This document shows positions 1 to 6,572 of a stretch of DNA of 16,958 bases, piece by piece; positions within the stretch are counted from its first letter, which is position 1, and every line of letters begins with the position of its first letter. The DNA comes from JAXGPF01 sp964463985. GTDB taxonomy: Bacteria; Verrucomicrobiota; Kiritimatiellia; JAAZAB01. The notes under the pieces were generated by a model, which was not told the DNA's origin, did not search any database, and saw only the letters and a program-made list of their open reading frames with translations. The DNA lies in NCBI GenBank assembly GCA_964463985.1, contig CAYXEK010000074.1, positions 1-16,958 of the forward strand. Direction: 5' to 3'. A program made the translations under genes and the position numbers.

Positions 1-1361
1 GGTTCTGGAAGTTTGCGGTATAATGTCGCCAGACTGATTTTTAAAGCTTTGGCGGCACGTTGTTTATCGCCGTCAGAGTTTTTCAGCACTTGTGAGAGAT
101 ATTCCTTTTCCTTGCTTCTTAAAAATGCTTTTAGTGATTTTCCACGAAAATCTTCTTTTTTTGCGTTGGCAATTGCGCCTTCAACATAATTAGAGTTTTT
201 AATCATTTTTACGGGCAAAGAAGAGATTCCAATAACATTATCCTTGGCAAATGTCAAGGCATGTTTAATGGCGTTTTCAAGTTCGCGAACATTGCCAGGC
301 CACGAATACTGTTCGAAGAAAATGATCACTTCGGGAACAACTTCTGGCATGACTCCACGTTCACCAAGTTCCTTGCGGAGAAAATGCTTAACCAGCGGCA
401 AGATATCCTCTGTTCGATCGCGCAACGGCTTGATTTCAATAGGGATAACACTTAAACGGTAGTACAGATCTTCGCGGAAAAGACCTTTTTCAATCAGGGT
501 TTCAAGGCGGCTGTTGGTTGCAGCCAGCACGCGCACATCTACCGCGATGCTCTCATTCCCGCCGACCCGCCGTATTTCTTTTTCCTGCAGTACCCGCAAG
601 AGCTTGGCCTGAATGCCCATGGGCATGGAACTTATTTCGTCCAAGAGTATAGTCCCACCATTGGCCGCTTCAAACAGACCTTCCTTATCGGTGGCCGCCC
701 CCGTAAAAGCCCCTTTCACGTGGCCAAACAGTTCGGACTCAAGCAGCGGTTCGGGCAAGGCGGCGCAGTTTAAGGGCAAAAACAACTTGGACTTCCGGTT
801 GCTGTAAGCATGCACTGCCTTGGCCACCAGTTCCTTGCCGGTGCCGCTTTCACCATGAATTAACACGGTTGCATCGGTCGGCGCTACGCGCTCGATCATC
901 GCACAGACATTCCGCATGGCCGGACTTTCGGCAATGATGTTTTCAAACCGGTAACGCGATTCCAACTGGGCCTTGAGATTCACATTCTCGCTTAAGGTTT
1001 TGTTGTAATCCAGGGCTCGCTGTACCGTAATCAGCATTTCGTCCACTTTAAAAGGCTTGGTAATGTAGTCAAACGCCCCCAGTTTCATGGCTTCCACCGC
1101 GGTTTCCACGGAACCGTAGCCGGTTACCATTAATACCGCCATTGTCGGACGAACGTCCCTGGCGGCGTGCAGCAGCGTGATGCCGTCAATGGGTTTCATG
1201 CGGATGTCGGAAATCATCAAATCAAATGCGGATGATTGGAATAATTCCATGGCTTTTTCGCCGTTATCCACGGGAGTGACAACATGCCCCTCCGCCTTGA
1301 GCAGGACGCTCAATACGCTCAGGATGCTGGGTTCATCGTCAACTAGCAGTATTTTGGCCAT
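1..1361 (-). CDS. Sigma-54-dependent response regulator, NtrC family (C-terminus cut by window edge)
   Basis: Two-component regulator that, once phosphorylated, activates RNA polymerase carrying sigma-54. The translation gives 453 codons plus two bases before the window ends. Residues 1-118 form a receiver domain: acidic pair D8/D9, phospho-acceptor D52 in SDIRM, T80 and K102 in TKPF. Residues 140-370 form the AAA+ domain: Walker A GESGTGKE at 170-177, the sigma-54 contact loop GAFTGA at 217-222, Walker B ILLDEI at 238-243, and WPGNVRELENA at 354-364. A Fis-type helix-turn-helix ends the protein (AAKALKISLATLYRKL from about 436), so probably only a few residues are missing. The ATG at 1361 is the only plausible start, because an in-frame TAA lies shortly upstream. 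There is no histidine kinase in the window; it may lie beyond base 1. The gene diverges from the exporter genes, so those or its own promoter are possible targets (inference). The 3' half is noticeably AT-rich. Confidence 0.95.
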   Translation of the reverse strand, partial: MAKILLVDDEPSILSVLSVLLKAEGHVVTPVDNGEKAMELFQSSAFDLMISDIRMKPIDGITLLHAARDVRPTMAVLMVTGYGSVETAVEAMKLGAFDYITKPFKVDEMLITVQRALDYNKTLSENVNLKAQLESRYRFENIIAESPAMRNVCAMIERVAPTDATVLIHGESGTGKELVAKAVHAYSNRKSKLFLPLNCAALPEPLLESELFGHVKGAFTGAATDKEGLFEAANGGTILLDEISSMPMGIQAKLLRVLQEKEIRRVGGNESIAVDVRVLAATNSRLETLIEKGLFREDLYYRLSVIPIEIKPLRDRTEDILPLVKHFLRKELGERGVMPEVVPEVIIFFEQYSWPGNVRELENAIKHALTFAKDNVIGISSLPVKMIKNSNYVEGAIANAKKEDFRGKSLKAFLRSKEKEYLSQVLKNSDGDKQRAAKALKISLATLYRKLPE

Positions 1362-1461
1362 ATTAAGCCTTGTCGGACGGCACCATTACCCGTTAGTGTA
1401 ATCTTGCTTCGATTGCGGAAAACTGCCGAAAACTTTTTGAATTCCTATTCAAAACAAAAAC

Positions 1462-1510
1462 ATTGTATATTCCGCACAAAAATTGTAAAGTTTTTTTAAT
1501 TTTTTACAAT
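1462..1510 (-). promoter_or_regulatory. Candidate promoter(s) and ATTGTA-box cluster upstream of the response regulator
   Basis: The 278-bp spacer between the divergent genes is AT-rich here. Read on the minus strand, TTGTAA (1509-1504) and TACAAT (1487-1482) are separated by 16 bp. A second overlapping pair, TTTACA (1489-1484) and TACAAT (1467-1462), is also 16 bp apart. Both resemble sigma-70 -35/-10 elements and would give a leader of roughly 95-120 nt. The same bases form a repeat pattern: ATTGTA at 1462 and 1482 in direct orientation, and the inverted copy TTTACAAT at 1503-1510, which pairs with ATTGTAAA at 1482-1489. The copies are about 20 bp apart, two helical turns. Tandem promoters and a regulator-binding cluster are both possible. 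The rest of the spacer (1511-1639) shows no clear signal. Confidence 0.4.
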
Positions 1511-1639
1511 ATGGAGTCACTTTCAAAAGTCAGCTTTTGCAAGTGCCATTCAGCAGACAGCAGGCAGCAGCCGAACGTCCCGGCGACGCAAGTTGTTGAT
1601 ATCAAACGGTTTGTTTTTATTCTTAATTCTGGCTCCTGA

Positions 1640-2515
1640 GTGCTGCATCCTTCCAAAATGAGAGTTCCGAAATTTGTCATGTTAAAACTGACAAAACGCA
1701 TTCGTCACCCTGTGCACTGCCTGCGGGAAATCATCCAGCATCGTGAATTGCTCCAGAACCTGGTAATGCGCAACCTGAAAAGCCGTTACAAGGATTCCGC
1801 CCTGGGATTTTTATGGAGCATTTTGACTCCTTTGTTCATGGCCTTGATTTACGTGGTTTTTCTGCGCATCCTGGCGCGGGGCATCCCGATGCAGGAAGTG
1901 CTGATCGGAGTTTTTGCATGGCAATTCACAGCACAATGCGTCGGCAACGGCCTGACCAGCATCACTGACAATGCGAATCTGGTGAAAAAAGTCTATTTCC
2001 CAAGAATTATCCTGCCGGCGGCGGCCACACTATCCAATCTGGTGAATTTTCTTTTAACCCTGGTGGTGCAGTTTCTCCTGCTGGGCGCTCTTTGCGCCTG
2101 GCGGCATGAAACCATGAGCCTCCAGGCGCTTTACGTTCCATTCCTGATTATCGGACACACCATTTTTTGCTTCGCCCTGGCGGTTTTCCTCTCCTGCATC
2201 AATGTATATTTCCGCGATATCCAGCACCTGGTCAATGTAGGCATGACCGCCTGGTTTTTTCTCACCCCGGCAATGTATTCCATGAGCTTGGTGGAAAACA
2301 TGGCCGTGGAAAAGCATTGGCCCTGGCTGTCAAAGATATACATGCTTAACCCGATGGCGGTGATCATCAACGGCTATCGCGCCATGATCCTGAACGACAA
2401 CCACTTTTACATGTCATGGACGGTTGCGGCATCCATTGCCGGATCCGCCGTTTTCCTGGCGGCGTCAATTTTGCTGTTTCAGAGATTGCAGCGCAATTTT
2501 TCCGATATGTTCTAA
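1640..2515 (+). CDS. wzm: ABC-2 type polysaccharide exporter permease (Wzm-like)
   Basis: Membrane half of an ABC exporter that moves an undecaprenyl-linked glycan (O-antigen or related polysaccharide) across the inner membrane. It is recognised by the N-terminal block RELLQNLVMRNLKSRYK followed by SALGFLWSILTPL, typical of the ABC-2 permease family (PF01061), then about six hydrophobic segments and the family-typical C-terminal region LNPMAVIINGYRAMI. The start is uncertain. GTG at 1640, ATG at 1658 and ATG at 1679 are all in frame, and none has a convincing Shine-Dalgarno site. The ATG at 1679 gives 278 residues and matches the usual N-terminal length best; the longest version is reported. 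The stop TAA overlaps the ATG of the ATPase gene (TAATG at 2513-2517), so the two are translationally coupled. TagG-like teichoic acid permeases share the fold, but the partner ATPase favours Wzm. Confidence 0.88.
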   Translation: MLHPSKMRVPKFVMLKLTKRIRHPVHCLREIIQHRELLQNLVMRNLKSRYKDSALGFLWSILTPLFMALIYVVFLRILARGIPMQEVLIGVFAWQFTAQCVGNGLTSITDNANLVKKVYFPRIILPAAATLSNLVNFLLTLVVQFLLLGALCAWRHETMSLQALYVPFLIIGHTIFCFALAVFLSCINVYFRDIQHLVNVGMTAWFFLTPAMYSMSLVENMAVEKHWPWLSKIYMLNPMAVIINGYRAMILNDNHFYMSWTVAASIAGSAVFLAASILLFQRLQRNFSDMF

Positions 2516-3690
2516 TGCATGCGATTGAAGTCCAGCATCTTACCAAAAACTACTGGATGCAAGGCGGCGAACCGCCTACGCTGTCCGGAATGCTGGCGCG
2601 CGGATTGGCGCCGCGCCGCCGACGCCAGATTCAAGCGCTGAATGACATCAGTTTCACCGTGGATCCCGGAGAAACCATCGGGGTCATCGGCCCGAACGGA
2701 TCGGGTAAAAGTTCACTGCTGGGGCTGCTGGCCGGCACTACTACTCCCACATCCGGCGCGGTGAAACTGAACGGACGGGTATCTTCGCTGCTGGAACTGG
2801 GTGCAGGATTTCATTCCGAATTGACCGGGCGCGAAAACATTTTTCTGAACGGCGCCATCCTGGGTATCCCCCGGAAAACCATCGTGGAGCGGTTCGACCG
2901 GATCGTGGAATTCGCCGGCATCCGGGAATTCCTGGATATGCCGGTCAAGCACTATTCCAGCGGCATGTATGTGCGGCTGGGATTCGCGGTGGCCGTGGAA
3001 ATGGATCCGGACATCCTGCTGATTGATGAAGTGCTGGCCGTCGGCGATGTCGCATTTCAGACCAAGTGCCTGGCGCGTATCCGCGATTTCCAGAAGCGGG
3101 GCAAGACCCTGCTGCTGGTGTCGCACGCCCTGCAGACGGTTGAGGAATTCTGCAGCCGGGTATTCCTGATCCACCAGGGACGGTTGGTGGCCCAGGGCGA
3201 CCCGGGGGACGTGATTTTTACCTACCTGCGCTCCTATATGGGCGAAGGCGGCGGCGTGCATACCGTGGAGTACGGCAGCCGCGAAGTCAGCATCGCCAAT
3301 GTGCGTTTCCTGGACGCCGCCGGCCGGGAAACCGGCGCCATGACCACGGGGCAGCCGATGACGGTGGAAATTTCATACCAGGCCGGCCACCGGATAGAGC
3401 GGCCGGTGTTCGGCTTTTCGATCAAAACCGGCAACGGCATGTTTGTGTTCGGATCCAACACCCAACTGGCGGGCAGCCGGATCGAAGCCATCGAGGGCGC
3501 CGGCCGCGTGCTGCTGCATTTTGATGCGCTCAGCCTGATGCAGGGAAATTTTTTCCTGTCGGTTTCAATCCACTCCTGGGACCATGCCGTGCAGTATCAC
3601 CGGCGGGAAGACTGGTATCCGTTCGTTGTCAAAAACCCCACCGGCGCGCTGGGTCTTTTTTACATCAACACCCGCTGGGAAACAACCTGA
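2515..3690 (+). CDS. wzt: Polysaccharide ABC exporter ATPase with C-terminal glycan-binding domain (Wzt-like)
   Basis: Cytoplasmic ATPase partner of the preceding permease, 391 residues. The nucleotide-binding domain covers about 1-240: Walker A GPNGSGKS at 59-66, signature YSSGM at 147-151, Walker B ILLIDE at 167-172 and the H-loop histidine H204. The YSSGMYVRLGFA form of the signature is characteristic of polysaccharide and teichoic-acid exporters. Residues about 250-391 form a beta-rich extension (start VEYGSREVSI, end GLFYINTRWETT) that fits Wzt_C, the domain that in O9a-type systems recognises the modified non-reducing end of the glycan before export. The ATG at 2515 is chosen because it overlaps the permease stop as TAATG; the reading frame stays open upstream, but that part lies inside the permease gene. 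No glycan-synthesis genes follow, so the exported polymer cannot be named. Confidence 0.93.
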   Translation: MHAIEVQHLTKNYWMQGGEPPTLSGMLARGLAPRRRRQIQALNDISFTVDPGETIGVIGPNGSGKSSLLGLLAGTTTPTSGAVKLNGRVSSLLELGAGFHSELTGRENIFLNGAILGIPRKTIVERFDRIVEFAGIREFLDMPVKHYSSGMYVRLGFAVAVEMDPDILLIDEVLAVGDVAFQTKCLARIRDFQKRGKTLLLVSHALQTVEEFCSRVFLIHQGRLVAQGDPGDVIFTYLRSYMGEGGGVHTVEYGSREVSIANVRFLDAAGRETGAMTTGQPMTVEISYQAGHRIERPVFGFSIKTGNGMFVFGSNTQLAGSRIEAIEGAGRVLLHFDALSLMQGNFFLSVSIHSWDHAVQYHRREDWYPFVVKNPTGALGLFYINTRWETT

Positions 3691-3697
3691 AGGGAGG
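3691..3697 (+). promoter_or_regulatory. Strong ribosome binding site of the nitroreductase gene
   Basis: AGGGAGG starts directly after the stop codon of the Wzt-like gene and sits 5 nt before the ATG at 3703. It is the clearest Shine-Dalgarno site on the plus strand of this window. It fixes the start and suggests read-through expression with the exporter genes. Confidence 0.75.
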
Positions 3698-3702
3698 AAG
3701 CC

Positions 3703-4221
3703 ATGAAAATCCTGCCTGCGATTCAACAACGCCGCTCGGTCCGGGAATACACCACGCAACCGGTGCCGGAAGCGGAACTCCAGGCCGTGCTGGAAGCCGC
3801 GCGCCTCGCGCCATCCGCCCGCAATCTGCAGGAATGGCGGTTTATCGTGGTGCGCGACGCCGCAGTCCGGGCACGTCTGGCGGCGGCGGCCAATCACCAG
3901 GCGTTTGTCGGCCAGGCGCCGGTGGTCATTGCCGGCTGCGCCGTAAAAACCGATTACGTCATGCGCGGCGGACAACTGGCCTACCCGATTGATCTGGCGA
4001 TTGCGCTGGACCACATGACCCTGCAAGCCGCGGCCGCGGGTCTGGGCACATGCTGGATCGGCTCTTTTTTTGAAGACGAGGTGCGCCAGGCGCTCGGCAT
4101 TCCCGCCGCGGCGCGGGTAGTCTGCCTGCTGACGCTGGGATACCCCGCCGACGACGCCTTCAAGCTGAAAGACCGCCTGCCGGCGGAGCAGATCATCGCC
4201 CATGAGCGGTGGACGTTTTAA
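3703..4221 (+). CDS. Nitroreductase family protein (FMN-dependent oxidoreductase)
   Basis: Probable FMN-binding NAD(P)H oxidoreductase of the small nitroreductase subfamily, 172 residues, a normal length. Seen in the sequence: the FMN-phosphate motif RRSVREY at 10-16, the flavin-binding segment LAPSARNLQEW at 35-45, and the C-terminal block AAGLGTCWIGSF at 111-122 followed by the LGIP and TLGYP segments usual in this family. The physiological substrate cannot be predicted; these enzymes reduce nitroaromatics, quinones or enones, or serve specialised pathways. It follows the Wzt-like gene by 12 nt with a strong ribosome binding site, so it is probably co-transcribed with the exporter, although a functional link is not obvious. 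Its stop codon falls in TTAA shared with the convergent gene on the other strand. Confidence 0.92.
   Translation: MKILPAIQQRRSVREYTTQPVPEAELQAVLEAARLAPSARNLQEWRFIVVRDAAVRARLAAAANHQAFVGQAPVVIAGCAVKTDYVMRGGQLAYPIDLAIALDHMTLQAAAAGLGTCWIGSFFEDEVRQALGIPAAARVVCLLTLGYPADDAFKLKDRLPAEQIIAHERWTF
4218..4221. other. Shared TTAA: overlapping stop codons of convergent genes
   Basis: The palindrome TTAA gives TAA to the plus-strand nitroreductase (4219-4221) and TAA to the minus-strand gene (4220-4218). The two operons therefore meet with no intergenic base, and I see no hairpin with a U-tract here. Any terminator would have to lie inside the opposing coding sequence. Confidence 0.95.
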
Positions 4222-5111
4222 CCCGACAGCCAGGCCAGGCGCGGAACCTTCAGATCGGCGGCGCGCCGGTACTGGAAAACGGTCAGCAGCAGAATATTCC
4301 GCTCCCCCAGCACGCGGCAGCGCGCCTGGTAAAGCTGGCAGCCCCGGTACAAGTCCTCAAAACGCCCGAAGGGATACCGCCAATCCCGCCGCCAGACCAG
4401 TTCGCCCGGCGCGGCGCCCGCCCTGAAAATCGGGCCGCGGATGGTTTTAAAACGATTCAAGACCCGCGCGCACCATTGTTCCACCGGCTGGCGGCGGGCG
4501 ATGACGTCGGCCGGTGTAAACCACCAGACAAAAAGCCGACGCCAGCGCCATTCGAAAATCATCAGTTTGCTGCCCGCATCGAAGGACGTGCCGGTCAGGC
4601 GGAACCCGGCGTTCAATTGAAACGCAAAGTCAAACACCTCCCATGCCGCCAACTCGCCTCCGGCGATAGTGAAACTGGACGCAATCTGGCGCATGGTACG
4701 CAAAGGCTCGCGCAGGCTGGCCTGCTCGAAATGCAGGGTAAACACCCCGGTGAAATCGGCGCCCGCCAGGCACAGGGCGTTCAGCCGGCGGCGTCCGTCC
4801 GGCATGGTGTACAAGGCGGCGGTCCAACCGGGAGGCAATTCGCCGACCGGGGCGGCCCGGGCGTCGGCGCGGCGCATTTCCGCGGCCAGCGCGTCAAACC
4901 GGCGGCGCACCTGGTCGGCATCCGGACGGCGCCGGGAACGCGACCACTCCATTTCCAGGCGCAGGGCGGCATCGTCCTCCATGGCCAGGCGCGCAATACC
5001 TCCGCGGGTTTCGTGGCGCGCCAGATTCCAGTCCCATGGCGCTTCAAACGCAAAGCCGTCCCAGGCGAAACGGCGGGTGTTGCTTTGGGGAGGGGCGGGC
5101 ATAAGACACAC
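4218..5111 (-). CDS. Uncharacterised protein, last gene of the FtsX/OPT operon
   Basis: I do not recognise a named family. The product (297 aa from GTG at 5111, 294 aa from ATG at 5102) has no signal peptide or membrane helix, so it is probably cytoplasmic. The N-terminus FAWDGFAFEAPWDWNLARHE, followed by segments such as ALRLEMEW and LHFEQASL, reads as an alternating beta-strand fold rich in Trp. A helical stretch rich in Arg and Ala lies at about 60-90. A second Trp/Arg-rich block (IFEWRWRRLFVWWFTPADVI) lies near residues 190-210. GTG at 5111 has a weak GGA 5 nt upstream; ATG at 5102 has none, so the start is open. It begins 42 nt after the ATPase gene and shares its strand, so I infer it is the final member of the same operon and works with the ABC machine. 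Confidence 0.8.
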   Translation of the reverse strand: MCLMPAPPQSNTRRFAWDGFAFEAPWDWNLARHETRGGIARLAMEDDAALRLEMEWSRSRRRPDADQVRRRFDALAAEMRRADARAAPVGELPPGWTAALYTMPDGRRRLNALCLAGADFTGVFTLHFEQASLREPLRTMRQIASSFTIAGGELAAWEVFDFAFQLNAGFRLTGTSFDAGSKLMIFEWRWRRLFVWWFTPADVIARRQPVEQWCARVLNRFKTIRGPIFRAGAAPGELVWRRDWRYPFGRFEDLYRGCQLYQARCRVLGERNILLLTVFQYRRAADLKVPRLAWLSG

Positions 5112-5153
5112 AAACGTCCGGTACGGCGGCGCCGCTCTGCCGGGCCGGCGGCT

Positions 5154-5894
5154 TCACACATCCTGGCCGTCAATCGTGCCGATCTCGATCTTGACTTCAT
5201 CGCGCCGGGCCATCCGGTTGACGGCGCCGTCGTTGATCCACACCACGACATCCGAAGCCGAAAGCATTTTCATGTCATGCGTCGCGGTTACGATCGTGAT
5301 ATTCATTTCGCTTTTCATGCGCCCGAGCAACTGGATGATTTCCTCGCCCGTGCGCAAATCCAGATTGCCGGTCGGCTCGTCGGCCAGGATCACGTCCGGG
5401 TGGTTGACGATGGCCCGGGCAATGGCGACACGCTGCTGCTGTCCGCCGGAGAGTTCGGAGGGCAGGTGATGCAAGCGATGCCCGAGTCCCACCAGTTCCA
5501 GCGCCTCGGAAGCATCCTGGCGGGAATCGGCCGGCGACCGCCCGGAAAAAATCCGCGCGATGGCGACGTTTTCCAAAGCGGTCATGGAAGCGATCAGGTT
5601 GAATGACTGAAAGATAAAGCCGATTTTGTGGCAACGCACCCAGGCCATCTGGCTGGAACTCAAATCGCGGATGCGCTGGCCTTCCATGTAAACGTCGCCG
5701 GTGGTGGGCAGATCCAACCCCCCGACCATGTTGAAAAAGGTGGATTTGCCGGAGCCGGAGGGGCCCATGATGGAAACATACGACCCGCGCTGAATTTCCA
5801 GCGAGATGCCGCGCAGCGCATGCACCTTCTCCGCTCCCATGACGTAAGTCTTGGTGACGTTTTCCGTTTTGATGATGATGGATTTGTCCGTCAT
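5154..5894 (-). CDS. ABC transporter ATPase, MacB/LolD type
   Basis: Cytoplasmic ATPase for FtsX-type permeases, 246 residues. Key motifs: Walker A GPSGSGKST at 44-52, Q-loop Q96 in IFQSFNL, signature LSGGQQQR at 148-155, Walker B VILADEP at 168-174 followed by TGNLD, and H-loop H206 in TATHD. The TGNLD and LSGGQQQRVAIARA wording is typical of the LolD/MacB/FtsE group rather than of importers. Its ATG (5894-5892) overlaps the TGA of the small FtsX permease by 4 nt, and GAGGG lies 8 nt upstream, so the two are coupled. By family logic a homodimer of this ATPase would energise two FtsX-type subunits. The operon supplies exactly two: the small permease next to it and the permease core of the giant protein (inference). 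Confidence 0.96.
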   Translation of the reverse strand: MTDKSIIIKTENVTKTYVMGAEKVHALRGISLEIQRGSYVSIMGPSGSGKSTFFNMVGGLDLPTTGDVYMEGQRIRDLSSSQMAWVRCHKIGFIFQSFNLIASMTALENVAIARIFSGRSPADSRQDASEALELVGLGHRLHHLPSELSGGQQQRVAIARAIVNHPDVILADEPTGNLDLRTGEEIIQLLGRMKSEMNITIVTATHDMKMLSASDVVVWINDGAVNRMARRDEVKIEIGTIDGQDV

Positions 5895-6556
5895 TCCTCA
5901 ACCCTCATGGCATCCACCGGCTGCTTGCGGGCGGCCCAGTAAGCCGGCGCAATGGACGCGGACACCGACATCAGCGACCCGATCAGGAGCGCCGCCAGCG
6001 CCGCCTGGCCTACCTCCCAGACCGGGAAACACTGCGCGACGTAACTCCCGTAAGAAAAAGCCCCAACGCCCACCGCCACCAGCAAGCCGATCAGCACTCC
6101 CAGCAGCGTGCCCAGCACGCCCTGCATGGATGATTCGATGAAATAAGTCTTCACGATGAACGCATCCTGGGCGCCCAGGCATTTCAACGTGCCGATTTCC
6201 TTGATGCGTTCGGTCACCGACATCAGCATGGCGTTGACGATGCCCACCAGGCAGGTCAGGAGCGAAAGGACAATCAGCAGGATCATCATGGTGTCCGCGC
6301 CGCGGTCGGCCAGGATGTCCACGCCGGACTTCTGGAGCAGGATGTTCACCTGGTCGTCCCGCATGGCCAGCAGGGCGTCCACGATGCTGTCGTTGACCAG
6401 CATGTAGGTCAGGAAGGCGATCCCCAGCACCACCCCCAGCATGGTGATCAGGGATCGCAGGAAACGCCGGCAAAGGCTGCCCCAGCTTACCGAGAAGGCC
6501 ACGCCCCAGGGCACGCGGTTCTGCTCCGGAATCAAACTTTGCATTTCAGACGCCAT
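5891..6556 (-). CDS. Minimal FtsX-like ABC permease
   Basis: Membrane permease of the FtsX/LolE/MacB group, 221 residues against roughly 400 for usual LolC/MacB-type subunits. Four helices are visible: about 36-53, 90-113, 145-168 and 185-208. The cytoplasmic coupling segment SVTERIKEIGTLKCLGA at 113-129 is the FtsX signature, and the C-terminal APAYWAARKQPVDAMR is typical too. The usual large periplasmic domain between helices 1 and 2 is reduced to about 35 residues (54-88). No frameshift is apparent and all helices are intact, so the small size looks like design rather than decay. GGAAG lies 6 nt before the ATG at 6556. It sits 16 nt after the 980-aa gene and overlaps the ATPase start. A FtsX cell-division role is unlikely because FtsE-type context is absent. 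Confidence 0.93.
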   Translation of the reverse strand: MASEMQSLIPEQNRVPWGVAFSVSWGSLCRRFLRSLITMLGVVLGIAFLTYMLVNDSIVDALLAMRDDQVNILLQKSGVDILADRGADTMMILLIVLSLLTCLVGIVNAMLMSVTERIKEIGTLKCLGAQDAFIVKTYFIESSMQGVLGTLLGVLIGLLVAVGVGAFSYGSYVAQCFPVWEVGQAALAALLIGSLMSVSASIAPAYWAARKQPVDAMRVEE

Positions 6557-6572
6557 AACGTGCTTCCGTCTT

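Noticed and set aside
1533..1548. Minus-strand TGGCAC resembling the -24 box of a sigma-54 promoter
   Set aside because: The -12 GC element is not at the required spacing: TTGCA follows immediately instead of after about five bases.
1504..1701. Minus-strand open frame of 65 codons in the divergent spacer
   Set aside because: Overlaps the start of the permease and the promoter-like region, with no ribosome site and no recognisable sequence.
2416..2514. Upstream extension of the Wzt-like ATPase
   Set aside because: Lies inside the permease gene; the ATG at 2515 gives the normal ABC N-terminus (MHAIEVQHLTKNY) and the usual TAATG coupling.
4209..5606. Plus-strand open frame of 465 codons
   Set aside because: Runs antisense to the orphan protein and to the ABC ATPase, whose Walker and signature motifs are unambiguous.
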